Shown here: one piece after another, positions 34,647 to 46,375 of the stretch
Layout: each line of letters opens with the position of its first letter
Position numbering within the stretch: position 1 is the stretch's first letter
From: Lentinus brumalis
Taxonomy: Eukaryota; Basidiomycota; Agaricomycetes; Polyporales; Polyporaceae
Length of the DNA: 64,000 bases
Assembly (NCBI GenBank): GCA_001792895.1
Contig: MARA01000010.1
Coordinates: forward strand, 496,001 to 560,000
Direction of reading: 5' to 3'
The notes under the pieces: generated by a model
The model's database searches: none
Told to the model about the DNA's origin: nothing
The model's input: the letters and a program-made list of their open reading frames with translations, nothing else
Position numbers and translations under genes: made by a program

Positions 34647-34822
34647 GAGCATGACTGTCCATCTGCTCCCTTTGGCGCATGTATATATAGTACTAGTACA
34701 TAGACCGCGGAGAGCAGTCTCCCCGCGAAACTGCTATTCGGTCGCGTCTTGCGAGACGCATGTGTACGATCAGTGCTTATAAGTCAGCTCGATGATCATC
34801 CCGTCTCTTTCGCGTTTGTTGC

Positions 34823-36987
34823 TCAAACTATCAGTTCTTCTGGCTCGTGCCCTTTTGTGGTATCGCTGCCCGATATCGACGTTGTCGAGTGTGAAGTGCG
34901 CATCGCGGCAGAGTCGACGTCCTGTGGTATATACTAGTCAGTAACCCCACAGTACAATCGTCTACTGTCAACATTTCCTGGCGATTGAAGCACATACCAG
35001 GGTTCGCTCCATATCCTTCTCGTCGACCGGGATCAGCTTAGGTGGATGGCGCGTATCGAACGTGCCCTGCCACTGGGGGATGCTGAGCATGTCCCCGGCG
35101 CCCGCCATCTCTGCGCGTATCGCCTGGCGCGAATTGAGCGCGGCGAGCAGCGAGTTCAGGAACACTACGAAGGATGTCACTAAGGTCGATTTGAGACAAT
35201 ACGGGACTATGGGATACATACCCTTGCTCAGATTGGTGATAAAGGGGATGAAGATGGATGTGTTGGGCGCGACTGCATACTGCGAGCAAGAGCGACAAGG
35301 ATCAACGACTGAGGGACTCTCAACCCAAGCTTTGAGGCTGCCTTACCGATATGAGGCAACCTACGAAGCACATGCTACGCGGGGTCAGTGTGAGCCGGCG
35401 AGCTGAAGGACGTCGGGAACGTACGTTGCGAGTGCACCCGTGCTCACACTATACAACACCAACGTGTGTATGACGTGATTTGTCCTGTTACGCAGAGCTT
35501 CGATCAGCCTTCCGAACACGCCTGGCAGATCATGCTGGAAGATGCCCACCTACGGAAGTTCATGCTACTCCGTTCACGCATGAGCAGCCACGTCATCGTC
35601 GCTGCAATCGCGGCATCCGCAACCGCCCCGCTTGACATGTCCGCATAGTACCATGTCTGCATCAAAGACACTCTCGTCAGATACATCGTCAGGCGCAACT
35701 AGTCAAACCGCCGTAGTGCCTACCGAGAAATCTGTGAATGGTTTGGACCCTAGCTGAAGGCTGACCAAGAAGTGGTATCGTCAGAGGCGGCACAGATGGT
35801 CAATGTTGACTGCTGCTCACTCTTTGATGCAGAGAGCTATCGGAGGCCACATGGGAGACGAAGACGAAGATGTCGGTCATTGATATTCGCTGCAGCGGAG
35901 ACACTCATGTTCACTCACAGATTCCCTGGCCTGCCGGAGATGAGAAGGCGACACGGTGAGATGGGGATGGTGCACTCTTCTTGAGCGATCATAAACTTAC
36001 CGAATATGACAAGCGCAAAGAGGACCTGCCGACGATGAGCGAGTCGCGTCAGTTGAGTGAGACATAGTAGTGATTGACCGACTCACATTGACCCCGCACA
36101 ACACACGGCTTCCGTTGCTTACTGATAGAGGGTCAGTACTCAACTGAATATGCTCGACGATATCACAGTACCAACATATGTAGATTCTATGGCAGAATAT
36201 CCTGCAAGGCGACATGGCATCAGCATTGCATGCGATAACGGTGCACATGCTGGCTCAGTGCTCACGATCGGATGATACCATCGCTGACGGCCTGGAAGTA
36301 ACGTCAGCTGCAGGCCTCTCGGTTGGCAATACACGGGCACGTACCATAACGATCATCTGCGCCTACCGGAACAAGGAACATCAGTAAAGGCGCAATGCTT
36401 CACGACGCGGTCTGTCTCCTCACAAGCATACTCCTGGATACGTTGTGATGTGAGTCGTGCTAGGACCGCGCTGCGATTGGAGGAGGCACTGACCAGACCG
36501 GCGTAGAGACGGCAGCAAAATCCCCAAAGTCGGTCACGGTATACGTGTACACCGCATGCGATATCAGGACGAGATGAACGGTATCCAGGATCCTGCGACC
36601 ATGATAAATGCTTATCATCCCTGCTGTGACTCGCTGAGAGAGCTGCGTGCACGGACCATAGGAATGAAACCTGAGATTGCTCGATTAACGTGGGAAGCCG
36701 ATTGAATCGCAGCAAACACTCACCAGGCTTCTCAGCCATATTGAGTCTCCTCGAGACCCTCCGCTGAAGTACGTGTATGTCTGAAGGGTCGTGAACCCGT
36801 ATAAGCTGGCGGGGACGGTCGTCATCATCACAAGGCTGCAGGCGGAACAGTGGCCACCAACCATGCTGAGATGAGGTTTCCTGAAGGGAGAAGTGTGAGA
36901 CATTGGGCACTGATGCACGATAGTGAAGTTCGTACCAATCAAGAGAGCCCCCAGGGTGTTGTCCAACGTTGCAGCTATTGCGACCAT
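34823..36987 (-). CDS. DUF6534-type seven-helix membrane protein 2
   Basis: Same family as the genes at 27748 and 43767. The start at 36987 gives MVAIAATLDNTLGALLIG. Exons encode GNLISAW, LYGFTTLQTYTYFSGGSRGD, LDTVHLVLISHAVYTYTVTD with FGDFAAVSTPVW, RIFCHRIYICWY, VADAAIAATMTWLLMRERSS, TNHVIHTLVLYSVSTGALAT, and TSIFIPFITNLSK joined to VFLNSLLAALNSRQAIRAEM. A last exon (DVDSAAMRTSHSTTSISGSD) ends at the stop 34823-34825. All segments of the family are present without a visible break. Predicted plasma-membrane or endomembrane protein; function unknown. The start faces the intact BTB gene about 2.2 kb away, a divergent arrangement. Confidence 0.75.
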
Positions 36988-39154
36988 ATCGAGCGAATCC
37001 TTGAGGTACATCCGTGAGGGGCATCCGACCCGAATGCCCACTATATATGTAGACAGCCACTCGTCTCACAGGAGGGTGGTTTTGGCCTGCGTGTAGCACT
37101 GAGACACGTAATTCGAGCTGACCGACAGTCAAAGTCAGATAGCCTGCACAGACTTCAGCATCACGTCGACGCCCAGAACTCTTCATCCGGCACACGGGCA
37201 AGATTTCCGTACGCACACCCAGCGAATTGAGTTCATGCGAGGCGTCTGGTGGTCATTCACCACCGCGTCCGAAGGTGTCGGATGGCCGCGTCGATCAGGG
37301 ATTGCGAAGAGGCGGTGTCCCTCGGTGTCCGTGCTCACCTACATACATAGTCAAGTAGTCAGTGATCAGTAATCATCATCAAGGTACAGCATTTCAGCTA
37401 CCCGAGCAAACGTAAATCCCGGCACAACATACTTCAATCAACAATATACACTGCTCAGCCATGGCACGCTCCATCTCCTCGGACCTCCCGGACGTCAGGT
37501 TTTCAAGTCTCGCCACCGGCGGGACCTTCACCTCTCGGCTCCTCCACGCCCCCCATGATCGCCCAATACGCGTCACGCGCAGGCCGTAATGAGCGATTCA
37601 AGCAGCGCGTCCGAGGGCATGTGGATGAGGGGCGCCGTTCGAGGTTGACGTAGGGTTCAGAGGGTGCGAGAGGCCGGGGCTTCAAAGGCGCGGTGATGCA
37701 TGGTGTAAATGCGCCGGAGTCGGTGAACGCGGTCATGGAGAGAACCCAGTCTTACTGGAAGATGGCTGCGGAAACGAGCAGACCGCCGTAGCGCGCCCAC
37801 ACGACACATTCACAAGCTCGAGAACGATGATAGACTATGGACGTACCTCCGATGGAGTTGAGCGCGAGATACCACCAGCGACCCAGGTGCCCGACGTTCG
37901 CGAGCGGTACGTACACCAGCCTGCGCTCGTCGTCCCTATCGTCCGTCACGCGCTTTGTCGTCTCGATGCTCACAGCTGTCAACCGATCACGCCAATACGT
38001 TCGGACACAGTGCTCCATTGCGGCGGGTGAACGTGTGTATGCTCAAACGCCGTGGTGATGGGGCTTGTGCAACGTCAAATGCGCGTCGTGAGCCACGCCA
38101 GAACCTCTTTGCGAGTCTAGACTACAAGGCCCTCATGGAGGAAGTCGGCCAGCAGGTATCTGTCTGTCCTGCATCATGATGTCAAGCGGGGTCCGGGGAG
38201 CAGCCTAGTGAACTTGTTCGACTCACTACTAGTACCAGCACTCTCATAGCAACTCTGCTTCGCGATGGCATACCTCGGCGTTGTATTTTCCTGTTCGCGC
38301 ATCCCGTACCCTGGCAAAGACGAGTGTATATTAGTCAGTTCGCGCACACATATGGTGGTCATGAGCAAGGGCGACAAGCGCCGATAACGTTGTAGACGCG
38401 CCAAGATATGCTCTTCACTTAAGCTTGCTCCTTACCACCTTGACTGAGGCCCTCTCGCTGCAGTGTATGTGAGTCCAAGCGATATCTTTTCTGTATCACA
38501 AGACTGACATTGTTTCTGTAGAACTTGATAGTACATGTTGGTATACATCACGTCCGGCACGACGGCCACAGATCTGAATTTATTCGACTCTCCCCTTTGA
38601 CTTCCCCTACTAGCTGTAGGACCGTGGGGGCTTCAGTGTGAGGAAGGGTTGTCTCGATAGTACCTCTAAGGTGAGTGCTGGCTTGTTCTCTCTACCACCC
38701 ATAGCAAGTGGTGCATGGTGGGCCGAAGTTCGGGATGCGGTTCAAGGGCCCCCTGAGGCTGTCGTGTTGGATCGGTGCAAGCAACAGACCTCCGTATCTA
38801 TCAAAGTGTGGACGAAGAGGGTCGATGAAGCCGCAGCTTCGGAGCTTTGGCTCCCAGTGTCGGCGCACGGTCGCCGTGCCCGCGACTAGCGAACATGATT
38901 CGGCCACAATGACCGGTAGAGTCGATACACGTAAGTAGTACAGCTCGTTTTGAGCACAATATTGAAAGTTGGAAGTAAGAGCGGGATACATGACGACTAG
39001 CAATTCGATGCTCATGCTCTGCCAATTGATCTAGGCTTCAGGATCATGAGCGTGGATCCGATTGCCATCGTGTCCCGGTGTCCGCAGTCGTCTTTGAGAG
39101 TCTTACGCAGCCCTTGCGAATCTCATCCGTGTTGTTGACCTACGGCTCCACAGC
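36988..39154. other. 2.2 kb between DUF6534 gene 2 and the BTB gene
   Basis: Contains - strand frames of 77-88 codons at 37.5-38.0 kb (one ending WAIMGGVEEPRGEGPAGGET) that could be exons of an unrecognised gene. From about 38.4 kb it holds the flank duplicated at 33.2-33.7 kb. I could not build a gene. Confidence 0.4.
38705..38870. repeat. BTB upstream flank, second copy
   Basis: Contains gtgcatggtgggccgaa and gatgaagccgcagctt. Counterparts lie at 33490-33690 in front of the decayed BTB copy. Confidence 0.5.
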
Positions 39155-40269
39155 ATGGATTCCCGCAGCCCGCTGGTGGAACTGGTCGAGCAGGCCGCCC
39201 GCGATGCGGAGTTCTGGTTCGACGATGGCAACCTCGTCCTCATCACCACTCCGCCGACAGTCGCGTTCCGGGTCTATAGAGGCCTCCTCGCCGCGCAGTC
39301 CGAAGTCTTCGCGGGGATGTTCGCGGGGTCGAGCTCCCAGGACGCCGAGTCGTACCACGGATGTCCCATCGTGCAGCTCTCCGACTCTCCTCAGGACCTC
39401 CGGCACCTTCTTAGGGTCCTCTTGCCGACGACGAAGCCAGTGTAAGTGTTCTGGTCCCTTCGTTGTTAGTGACTCAGTCTGAACGCTACCCCTACAGGTA
39501 CTGTGCAATGTCCCACAAACACCATCGCCAGTCTTCCGGTCGTTGCAGGGAGGGCGACGAGTCGACCGACCGAGACTCGTCCCTGTGGACCATGTCGGCC
39601 GTCATACGCCTCTCTCACAAATATCAAATGCAAGTGCTGCAGAGACGGAGCATAGAGTGCCTTCAGGCAGCATACAGCTGTGGATTGTTACATGGCGCTC
39701 CCACTTTCGAGTTCACGATCCCGTCCATAAAACCGGGACAGGTTGCCGGGGCCTGGATGGTCGAAATCATCGAGTTAGCGCGGCTTACCGACACACCTTC
39801 CCTGCTACCTCTGGCACTTTATGACTGCGTCGTCGGCATATCTCCGTTGGAGCTGGCCAAGGGCTGGGTTCGCGAAGATGGGGCTGTTGTCCGTTTGAGC
39901 CTGGAGGACATGGCACGGTGTTTGGAAGGCCAGGGAAAGCTTTGTCAAGAGATCACCGATCGGAGCTCAGATATGGTTTGCCTCGCGAAGTCTTTCACTT
40001 GCCCGACGGCAGTTCGGTGCAAAGAAGCGGTGATAAATTTCTGCTCTCTTCATTTCCCCCCCCAGTCCAACCTCGCCTCCGCAGCCATGTATGAGACTTG
40101 GTCCGATATACTAACAGTACCCCGGGATTTGAAGCCGTGTGGAGGGTGTTTTAGTCAGATCCGGGAGAAGGAGGAGGAGCATCGCCGAGATATCTGGAAG
40201 CACCTTGCAGGCATATTCGAACTCGAGGTTCCGGGTTGGGAGGAGCTCGCGGACAAGGCCAGTATATGA
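39155..40269 (+). CDS. BTB/POZ-domain protein
   Basis: Two exons, 39155-39441 and 39498-40269 (intron gtaagt...ctacag), give 352 residues. Residues about 20-95 are a BTB/POZ fold of the type common in agaricomycetes: FWFDDGNLVLITTPPTVAFR, VYRGLLAAQSEVFAGMF, IVQLSDSPQDLRHLLRVLLP. The remainder is helical and Cys-containing, with LSHKYQMQVLQRRSIECLQA, WMVEIIELARLTDTPSLLPL, MARCLEGQGKLCQEITDR and a terminal LKPCGGCFSQIREKEEEHRR. BTB proteins dimerise or act as adaptors for cullin-3 ligases; the specific role here is unknown. A decayed paralogue lies 5.4 kb to the left, likewise to the right of a leftward DUF6534 gene. Confidence 0.85.
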
Positions 40270-40794
40270 CCACACGTCGAAGTCAATTGTGACCGAGCGA
40301 ACATGTCCTGATCCATGCAGTGATGTTAGTATGTTCGGTGTACCGCAACCGCTACGCAGTCCGCATTCATGCCGACCTACTTAGTTCAAATTTTGGAGCG
40401 CCAGAGAGGAGGAAACCGTGATGATTGTGATACGAGCAGCTTTCTCAGACTGAGGTTTTTTCGTGTATGTCCGTTGCTTGGTCCAGGTAGAACTTAGATT
40501 GAACTTGAGGGACATGGGAAGAAGCGCCCGGCGTCGAGTAGAGAAGTACGTCATAGCCATGAGGCAGAGGACCTCGACGGTCGCCGCGATGCGTCGACTT
40601 GGACTTGCTCTCACCCACTCACCGCGACCACGGCCGGCCAGCTGAGAAAGCAGACGCGACGCTGACCAGACAGTGCTCGCGGCACCCACGGCCTTCGCGC
40701 GCATACATAACCCCAGCCTGCGGACGACGTGGAAGTACCTCCGATCGTCCCATCCGCCACGACACTCGCGCTATCCCCATCACGTCTCGGTGCG
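40270..40794. other. Intergenic, no gene seen
   Basis: Contains a - strand frame of 107 codons (40704-40381) without motifs, and the promoter of the metal transporter. An upstream in-frame ATG at 40729 could extend that transporter by 22 residues. Confidence 0.4.
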
Positions 40795-42845
40795 ATGCTC
40801 AGACGCGCTGCACCCTACCGGACACGTCCTCCATCGCCATATAGCCCCAGGAACAGCACAGGGACGTCCCTTTTCTCCCAGACTTTACCCGGCAGTCGTC
40901 GACCCCGCGCTAGCCGAGGTGCGCCCGACGCGACACGCCAGGTCTCGACTTTCACGCGCTCCTTCTCCTCACACCATATCCCCTTCTCGTTCTGCACCGC
41001 GTCACTACGCTCTGTGTCACTGACGACAATGGCGACCCTGACGGCGCGACGTCCACACTCGACACAGTCCAAGGGCAAGGAACCGGAACGAACCCAGCCT
41101 TCCGCCACTGGCTCGCACGATCATGACCACCCCACGGAGGCGCACTCGCACTCACATTCACATTCCCACTCGCATTCGGCCGGATTCTTTGGAGCCTTGG
41201 TGCACAGGCACGACCACGAAGAGGAGGGGCACGTGAAGGATCCGGAGCAGATAGTGCAGGCATTGAAGGGAGAAGGTACGTGTTCATTTCTCGCCGCTGC
41301 GTCTAAGTCAATACACGTCAATCTTCGCCTGCACTCAGAGCGTGTAGTGGATGCAACTGAGATGTTATTTGGGAGGCGTGTAGCTATCGTGTGACACGGT
41401 CCGCTTGCTTAAGGTTGAGGCACATTCCAGTTGACGTCGGAGAGTTTCGCTGTCGCTCTCCGCTGGCCGGGCGGTCCCCGGGGCCGTGCTCTGGGTGTGG
41501 CTTGGTGCACCCCGGTCGGGGCCGTTACGGCTGGGGGGGGGGATGCGGATGGTCGGGCAGTCCCGCCTGAGGTTGGCTGGACCACCCCAGTTCTGGACAG
41601 CAGGGCATACATGATCTCATGTCCTAGTGCGAGCCGTATACTTCCTTGCTAACACTCTTTCCAGGTGACCGCGGCAGCAAGATCACACTCGTCGGACTCG
41701 CGTCCAATGTCGTCCTTACCGGCGCGAAGGGCGCAGCGGGATGGTACATGAACTCGGCGGCCCTACTCGCAGACGCAGGCCACTGTGCAGGCGGTGAGTC
41801 TCCCTCCGAACGCGCCTGCTCCCCGCTCAGCTCATCGTAGACATGTCCACGTAAGACCTCGTCGGCGACATCGTCACCCTGTTCAGCTGGCGTTTGTCGC
41901 GCAAGCCCCCGTCGGAACGGTACCCTTACGGGTATGGCAAGTTCGAAGTCATCGGCACGACCATCGTGTCTATCCTCCTGACTGGCGGCGCCCTCGGTAT
42001 CGGCCTGCACTCCTGGTCCCTCCTCGCGGAAACACTCTCCTCCGCGGCGGCGACCATGGGCCCTGGGGTGGTACACGACGTCCTCACGCGCGTCTTCGAC
42101 GTCGCACAAGCCGTTCCCGCCATAGCGTCCGAACACGCCCACGTCCACTCGCACGGCCACGGCCACGGCGGAGCGCTAGACCCGAACGCAGCGTGGTTCG
42201 CAGCGGTCAGCGTCCTGGCGAAAGAGTGGCTCTATCGCATCACGAAGCGCGTCGCGGACGAAGAACGGAGCCCGGTCCTCCTCGCGAACGCCGTGCACCA
42301 CCGGAGCGACGCGTTCGGAAGCGGAGTCGCGCTCGTCGCTATTCTGGGCAACTGGTGGTTCCCGCACCTCGCGCTCGACCCCATCGGAGGTGCGTCCATG
42401 TTTCCCGTCCCTTGTATGCGCGTATGTTCACTGAAATGGTATTGGCACAGGTCTGCTCGTTTCGGTGCTGATCTTACAGCAGGGATGGGGCCTCCTCATG
42501 ACCGCACTCCGCCAGCTCACCGACGCGGGCGTGTCACCATCCACGCGCGCCGTCCTCCTCAAAGCGCTGCAGCCTCTCGTCCCCTCCGCCCCGGCGCCAG
42601 GCTCGACTGGGTCCTCGCAATCACACACGCGCTCGCCGTCGGACGCGCTGCTCGCGATCACGGACCTGCGCGCGATGCGCACGGGCGCGAACATGTTCGT
42701 CGACCTGACGGCGCATGTGCCGCGGACGCTGAGCGTGGAGGACGCTGCGGCGGTCGAGCAGGAGATCCGGGATGCGCTCGTGAAGGCGAGGAGGGACGTG
42801 AAGGAGGTGCGGGTCAAGTTCAAGCCTGTGCGGGAGGATGCTTGA
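40795..42845 (+). CDS. MMT1: Mitochondrial cation diffusion facilitator, MMT1/MMT2-like metal transporter
   Basis: CDF proteins export divalent metal with proton exchange; yeast Mmt1/Mmt2 sit in the inner mitochondrial membrane and affect iron. Four exons join in frame: 40795-41275, 41665-41793, 41856-42389 and 42451-42845. The first about 60 residues form an Arg/Ser-rich targeting-type leader (MLRRAAPYRTRPPSPYSPRN). A His-rich stretch (HSHSHSHSHSH) follows, then GSKITLVGLASNVVLTGAKG, the metal-site helix LLADAGHCAGDLVGD, the loop PPSERYPYGYGKFE, a second His-rich loop (HVHSHGHGHGG), and the second metal-site helix LANAVHHRSDAFGS. The C-terminal cytoplasmic-type domain ends VKFKPVREDA. The first intron is unusually long for the window (389 nt). 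Start chosen at 40795 because it gives the best leader; 40729 is possible. Assignment to the MMT branch rests on this motif set and the leader. Confidence 0.88.
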
Positions 42846-43766
42846 AGCTCGAAGCCTGGCATCTGGTGGGGTCTGGTGTAAGCTGAGTGTATTATTGGAG
42901 TATGTTATCAAGTTGGATTTGAGTGACATCTCCTGCTGCGACGGCAGAGGTGCAACGTACCTGCCAGCATGCTACGTGCCATGTTGTGCGCTCAGTGGTC
43001 GCGTCTACATACAGGTACGCCCCGATTCTCCCGGCCTGCTTGGACTATGCGCCAGTCTCACAGTGACCTAATGACTAAAGTTCAGAATGCTCGTGTCAAG
43101 CGGCACAGCCCATGAACCTTGTACCTGTGTTCTCGACCACTTTTGGCTTCATGATCAAGGTAGGGTATGGTGCTCGCTCGCGAATTCTGAACACCTTGAT
43201 ACGCTCACCCCAGTCGACCCAACTGCGGACGCTCCTCCCGCTTGTCCTGCGACCAGCCTCATCAGGCGGCTCCGAAGCCGGCTCGGACTGCGCTCTATGG
43301 TCCACGGTGGTCCGCAGGCGACGATCCTGGATCATTTGTACCAGGAATCAGCAGTCATCCGTCAGCGTCGCACACAGGACAAGATGGGCTCCCAGGTACT
43401 GCCCTGGGTCTGTCAGTTTGGGTGTGAACTCGCCCCTCGGCCTCATTGTTGGAAATCCGACTGAGCAAAGCTGTTCATCGATCCGGCCGTGGAAGATTTT
43501 CCCTCCCGCGTATACCGGGCTCGTTCAGCGAGACTCCTTCTTGAGTGGGTTGCGCATCGGGAGGGATGCGCAGACCATTTTCACCTCGTCTGTCAGCCGG
43601 TATGCGCGACGTGACTCAGCCGAGAACAGCTTCGTCTTAATTTCCTGGCCCGCAGGCCGCTTGTACCGTGTCGTCTGCGCTGCGGGCGGCATCGCGCAGA
43701 CGTTCGACAAACTTATATGCAGACCACGTTCCCCGCCATAGGCTTCAACGGAGCGCTGCTCTCAAC
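42846..43766. other. Intergenic, no identified gene
   Basis: A 209-codon + strand frame (43112-43741) has no family motif, no membrane segment and an Arg/Ser-rich composition like other random frames. I do not annotate it. Confidence 0.4.
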
Positions 43767-46040
43767 ATGGTCGTGGTAGCTTCAACTCTGGACAACACAC
43801 TTGGAGCCGTGCTTGTTGGTATGATATTCATCTATAGATGCCTAGGACAGCAGCTGACTTCGACTTCATAGGAAACCTTGTTGCGGCATGGTTCGTGGAC
43901 AGACTTAATTCGGCAGTCTCGTCATATGAACATTGATGACCGTTCATAATATTCGCTTCAGCCTGTACGGACTGACCACCCTCCAAACACACACATATTT
44001 ATGTCGGAGTTCTCGAGACGACTCGATGCTGCTGAGATGCCTGGTAGGTGTTGCTGGAGGATGACCGCTCTCTATCATCCACTGATCGCACCCCCACAAG
44101 ATTGCATTTCTATGGTTCGTCTCGAGCTTGCGCTAGTCTAAGACGAGACACGGCACGTATGATGCGCGAGTACTCATCACGGCTGCTGGCAGGATCCTGG
44201 ACACCGTTCATGTCGCGTTCATATCACACACCGTCTACACGTATACCGTGACCGACTTCGGGAACTTGGCTGCCCTTGCGAAGCCGCTTTGGTACGCGTG
44301 TCCTCCACTTACTTATACCGCTAGTGCTCAACCCACATCTCAACTTCCCAGGAGCCTGATTGTAAGCACTTAGAATACGTCGTCGAGCCATGCGTGTAAA
44401 TCAATTCCTCTCTCCTGCAGGCGCAGGTGATCGTCATGGTGAGTGGCCGTCAGGCGCCTTGCCCATGGCTAACCTGAGAATTCTGACGTTCTTGTCACTG
44501 TCAGGGAGTCAGCGATGCTATAATCCGGTCGTGAGTCCGTAAGGCTGTCCACCGTGACTGCAAGTGAACCTAACATAGTGTTTATGACAGAATATTCTGC
44601 CATAGAATCTACATATGTCTGTACCGCTCTTCCCTGCACGCATCCCCGTGCCGCGCTGATGTTTATCGGTTGACGTCTATAGTGAGCGATCGAAACCGTT
44701 TGATAACCGGTATCAATGTGAGTAGACCAACCTCATATGTCATCTCCAAGCTTCGCTGACACTTCTTCCTTACGATCGGCAGGCAGTCCTTTCACTCGTC
44801 TTGCTATGTGTGTCACAACACTTGTCTCGGACGAATACACGACTCCAAATCTGACAAGACTACATCATCGTTTTACCCGCAGGCCAGCATATATGTGAGG
44901 GCTTTTGAAGCTTTCGCGTTCGCCACCGCAGACACAGCGCTGATAAGTACACATTTACCTCTCCTGCGCCGTGATGGGCCGCCAGTCCTCTGCACCAAAG
45001 AGTGAGTCACATGTCTCTCAGCGTGTCCATTCTCCCGCTTCTGACAACGAGCTAGGCTCCAGCTAGGCACCCCCTCGTTCGGGCCTTTCTTAGTGCGCCC
45101 CTATTCCTCGCGTTACGGCCGGACGCGGTGTAGCTGACGATGGTACCCAAGCCGTTGTTCTACACGAACATGTCAACCGGAGTTTTTGCGGACGCCGCAA
45201 TCGCCGTGACGATGACATGGCTGCTCATGTGTGAAAAGAGTAGCATGAACTTCCGCAGGTGCATCATGTCGTCCAGAGACGACCAATTAAATCCCTCTGA
45301 CGGGACTGAGACAGGACGAACAACGTCATTTACACTCTTGTTCTGTACAGCATCAGCACCGGTGCATTCGCCACGTACGTACGCCGCTTCTGCCCCGTGT
45401 ACGCGCAACACGAACTCACGCTTACGTCCCACTGTGCAGTATAGTCTTCCTGGGTGTCCTCGTATCAGTATGACTCCACTAATTGTCCTCCATCCGCTGG
45501 CAGCGAATCTGACTGTTCGTTGGTGTCTCCTTACCCTTCACTCTCCGGCAGTACGCGGTCGCACCACACACGTCCATCTACGTTGCATTCCTGACCAATC
45601 TGAGCAAAGGCAAGTCCGGCTTCTTCTCATCTCCCATGCGGTGACTCGTCTCCGCGCAACACATTGCTTACTTCACGTGCCTGTGCTCTTCGTTGCGTCA
45701 GTTTTCCTCAACTCGCTCCTCGCCGCACTCAACTCACGACAGGCGATCCGCGCGCAGATGGCAGGCGCCGCGGACGCGGAAATGCTTAGCATCCCCCACT
45801 GGCAGTGGCAGTCTGCAAGCACGTCCGACAAGCATCCCCGGGTATGCGTGGAGAAAACGGATGGACACTTGGTTGGCTTTGCGCATCTTAAAAGGATTGG
45901 GACTGAATTTCTGACTTGGTGCTTCGCAATAGGACGTCGATCTTGCCACGATGCGTACCATGAGCTCGGGGCCGGATACGTCGATGTTGGACAGCGAAGC
46001 TACGAGTGCGGCGCAGCGCGGCGGAGGTATGATTGCTTGA
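43767..46040 (+). CDS. DUF6534-type seven-helix membrane protein 3
   Basis: The start at 43767 gives MVVVASTLDNTLGAVLVG. Exons follow for GNLVAA, LYGLTTLQTHTYLCRSSRDD, LDTVHVAFISHTVYTYTVTD with FGNLAALAKPLW, AQVIVM, GVSDAIIR, RIFCHRIYIC, RLITGIN, ASIYVRAFEAFAF, FADAAIAVTMTWLLMCEKSS, TNNVIYTLVLYSISTGAFAT, TSIYVAFLTNLSK and VFLNSLLAALNSRQAIRAQM. The final exon DVDLATMRTMSSGPDTSMLD ends at the stop 46038-46040. The intron after NLSK starts with gcaagt, a GC donor that keeps the phase. The gene is closest to gene 2 (34823-36987); one exon block of 27 nt is the same in both. Membrane protein of unknown function with no visible break. Confidence 0.75.
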
Positions 46041-46335
46041 AAGTCTGCAAACGGGCTTCGGATATTTGTACAGGGCGGGATAGCCACTGGGGTGGAATGC
46101 TCAAGAGCTGAGCAAGGCGCAAACTGCGTGTTGAAGTAATCTCATTGTGTAATCTCATTCATTGTTCTTCACCTTGACCATTTCTCCGAACTCGGGCATG
46201 AGCGTCGATGGCTTGGGCTGCGTCACATGTAGGAGGTCCAACAGAACGAGACTGACCGCTGCGGGCTTTACATGGTGATGCTTAAACAGTGCGCAGGCGA
46301 GAGAATGTGGTCAGACTAAAATTTAAATTCATTGC
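46041..46335. other. Short intergenic region between DUF6534 gene 3 and unit D
   Basis: No gene seen; 3' flank of the DUF6534 gene leading into the conserved short element. Confidence 0.45.
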
Positions 46336-46375
46336 GTATACGACTGCGATGTTATGGCAGCGCTGCTTAAAAGAT
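46336..46375. repeat. Conserved short element, copy D
   Basis: Starts gtatacgactgcgatgttat and continues ggcagcgctgctt. It is the most diverged of the four copies (others at 3269, 9219 and 14537), again at the 3' side of a - strand unit. Confidence 0.55.

Noticed and set aside
41276..41664. Short frames between 41.3 and 41.66 kb
   Set aside because: They lie in the first intron of the MMT-like gene, which has clean gtacgt and ccag sites and joins the flanking exons in phase.
43112..43741. 209-codon + frame upstream of DUF6534 gene 3
   Set aside because: No motif, hydrophobic pattern or splice support. Composition is like random frames in this DNA.
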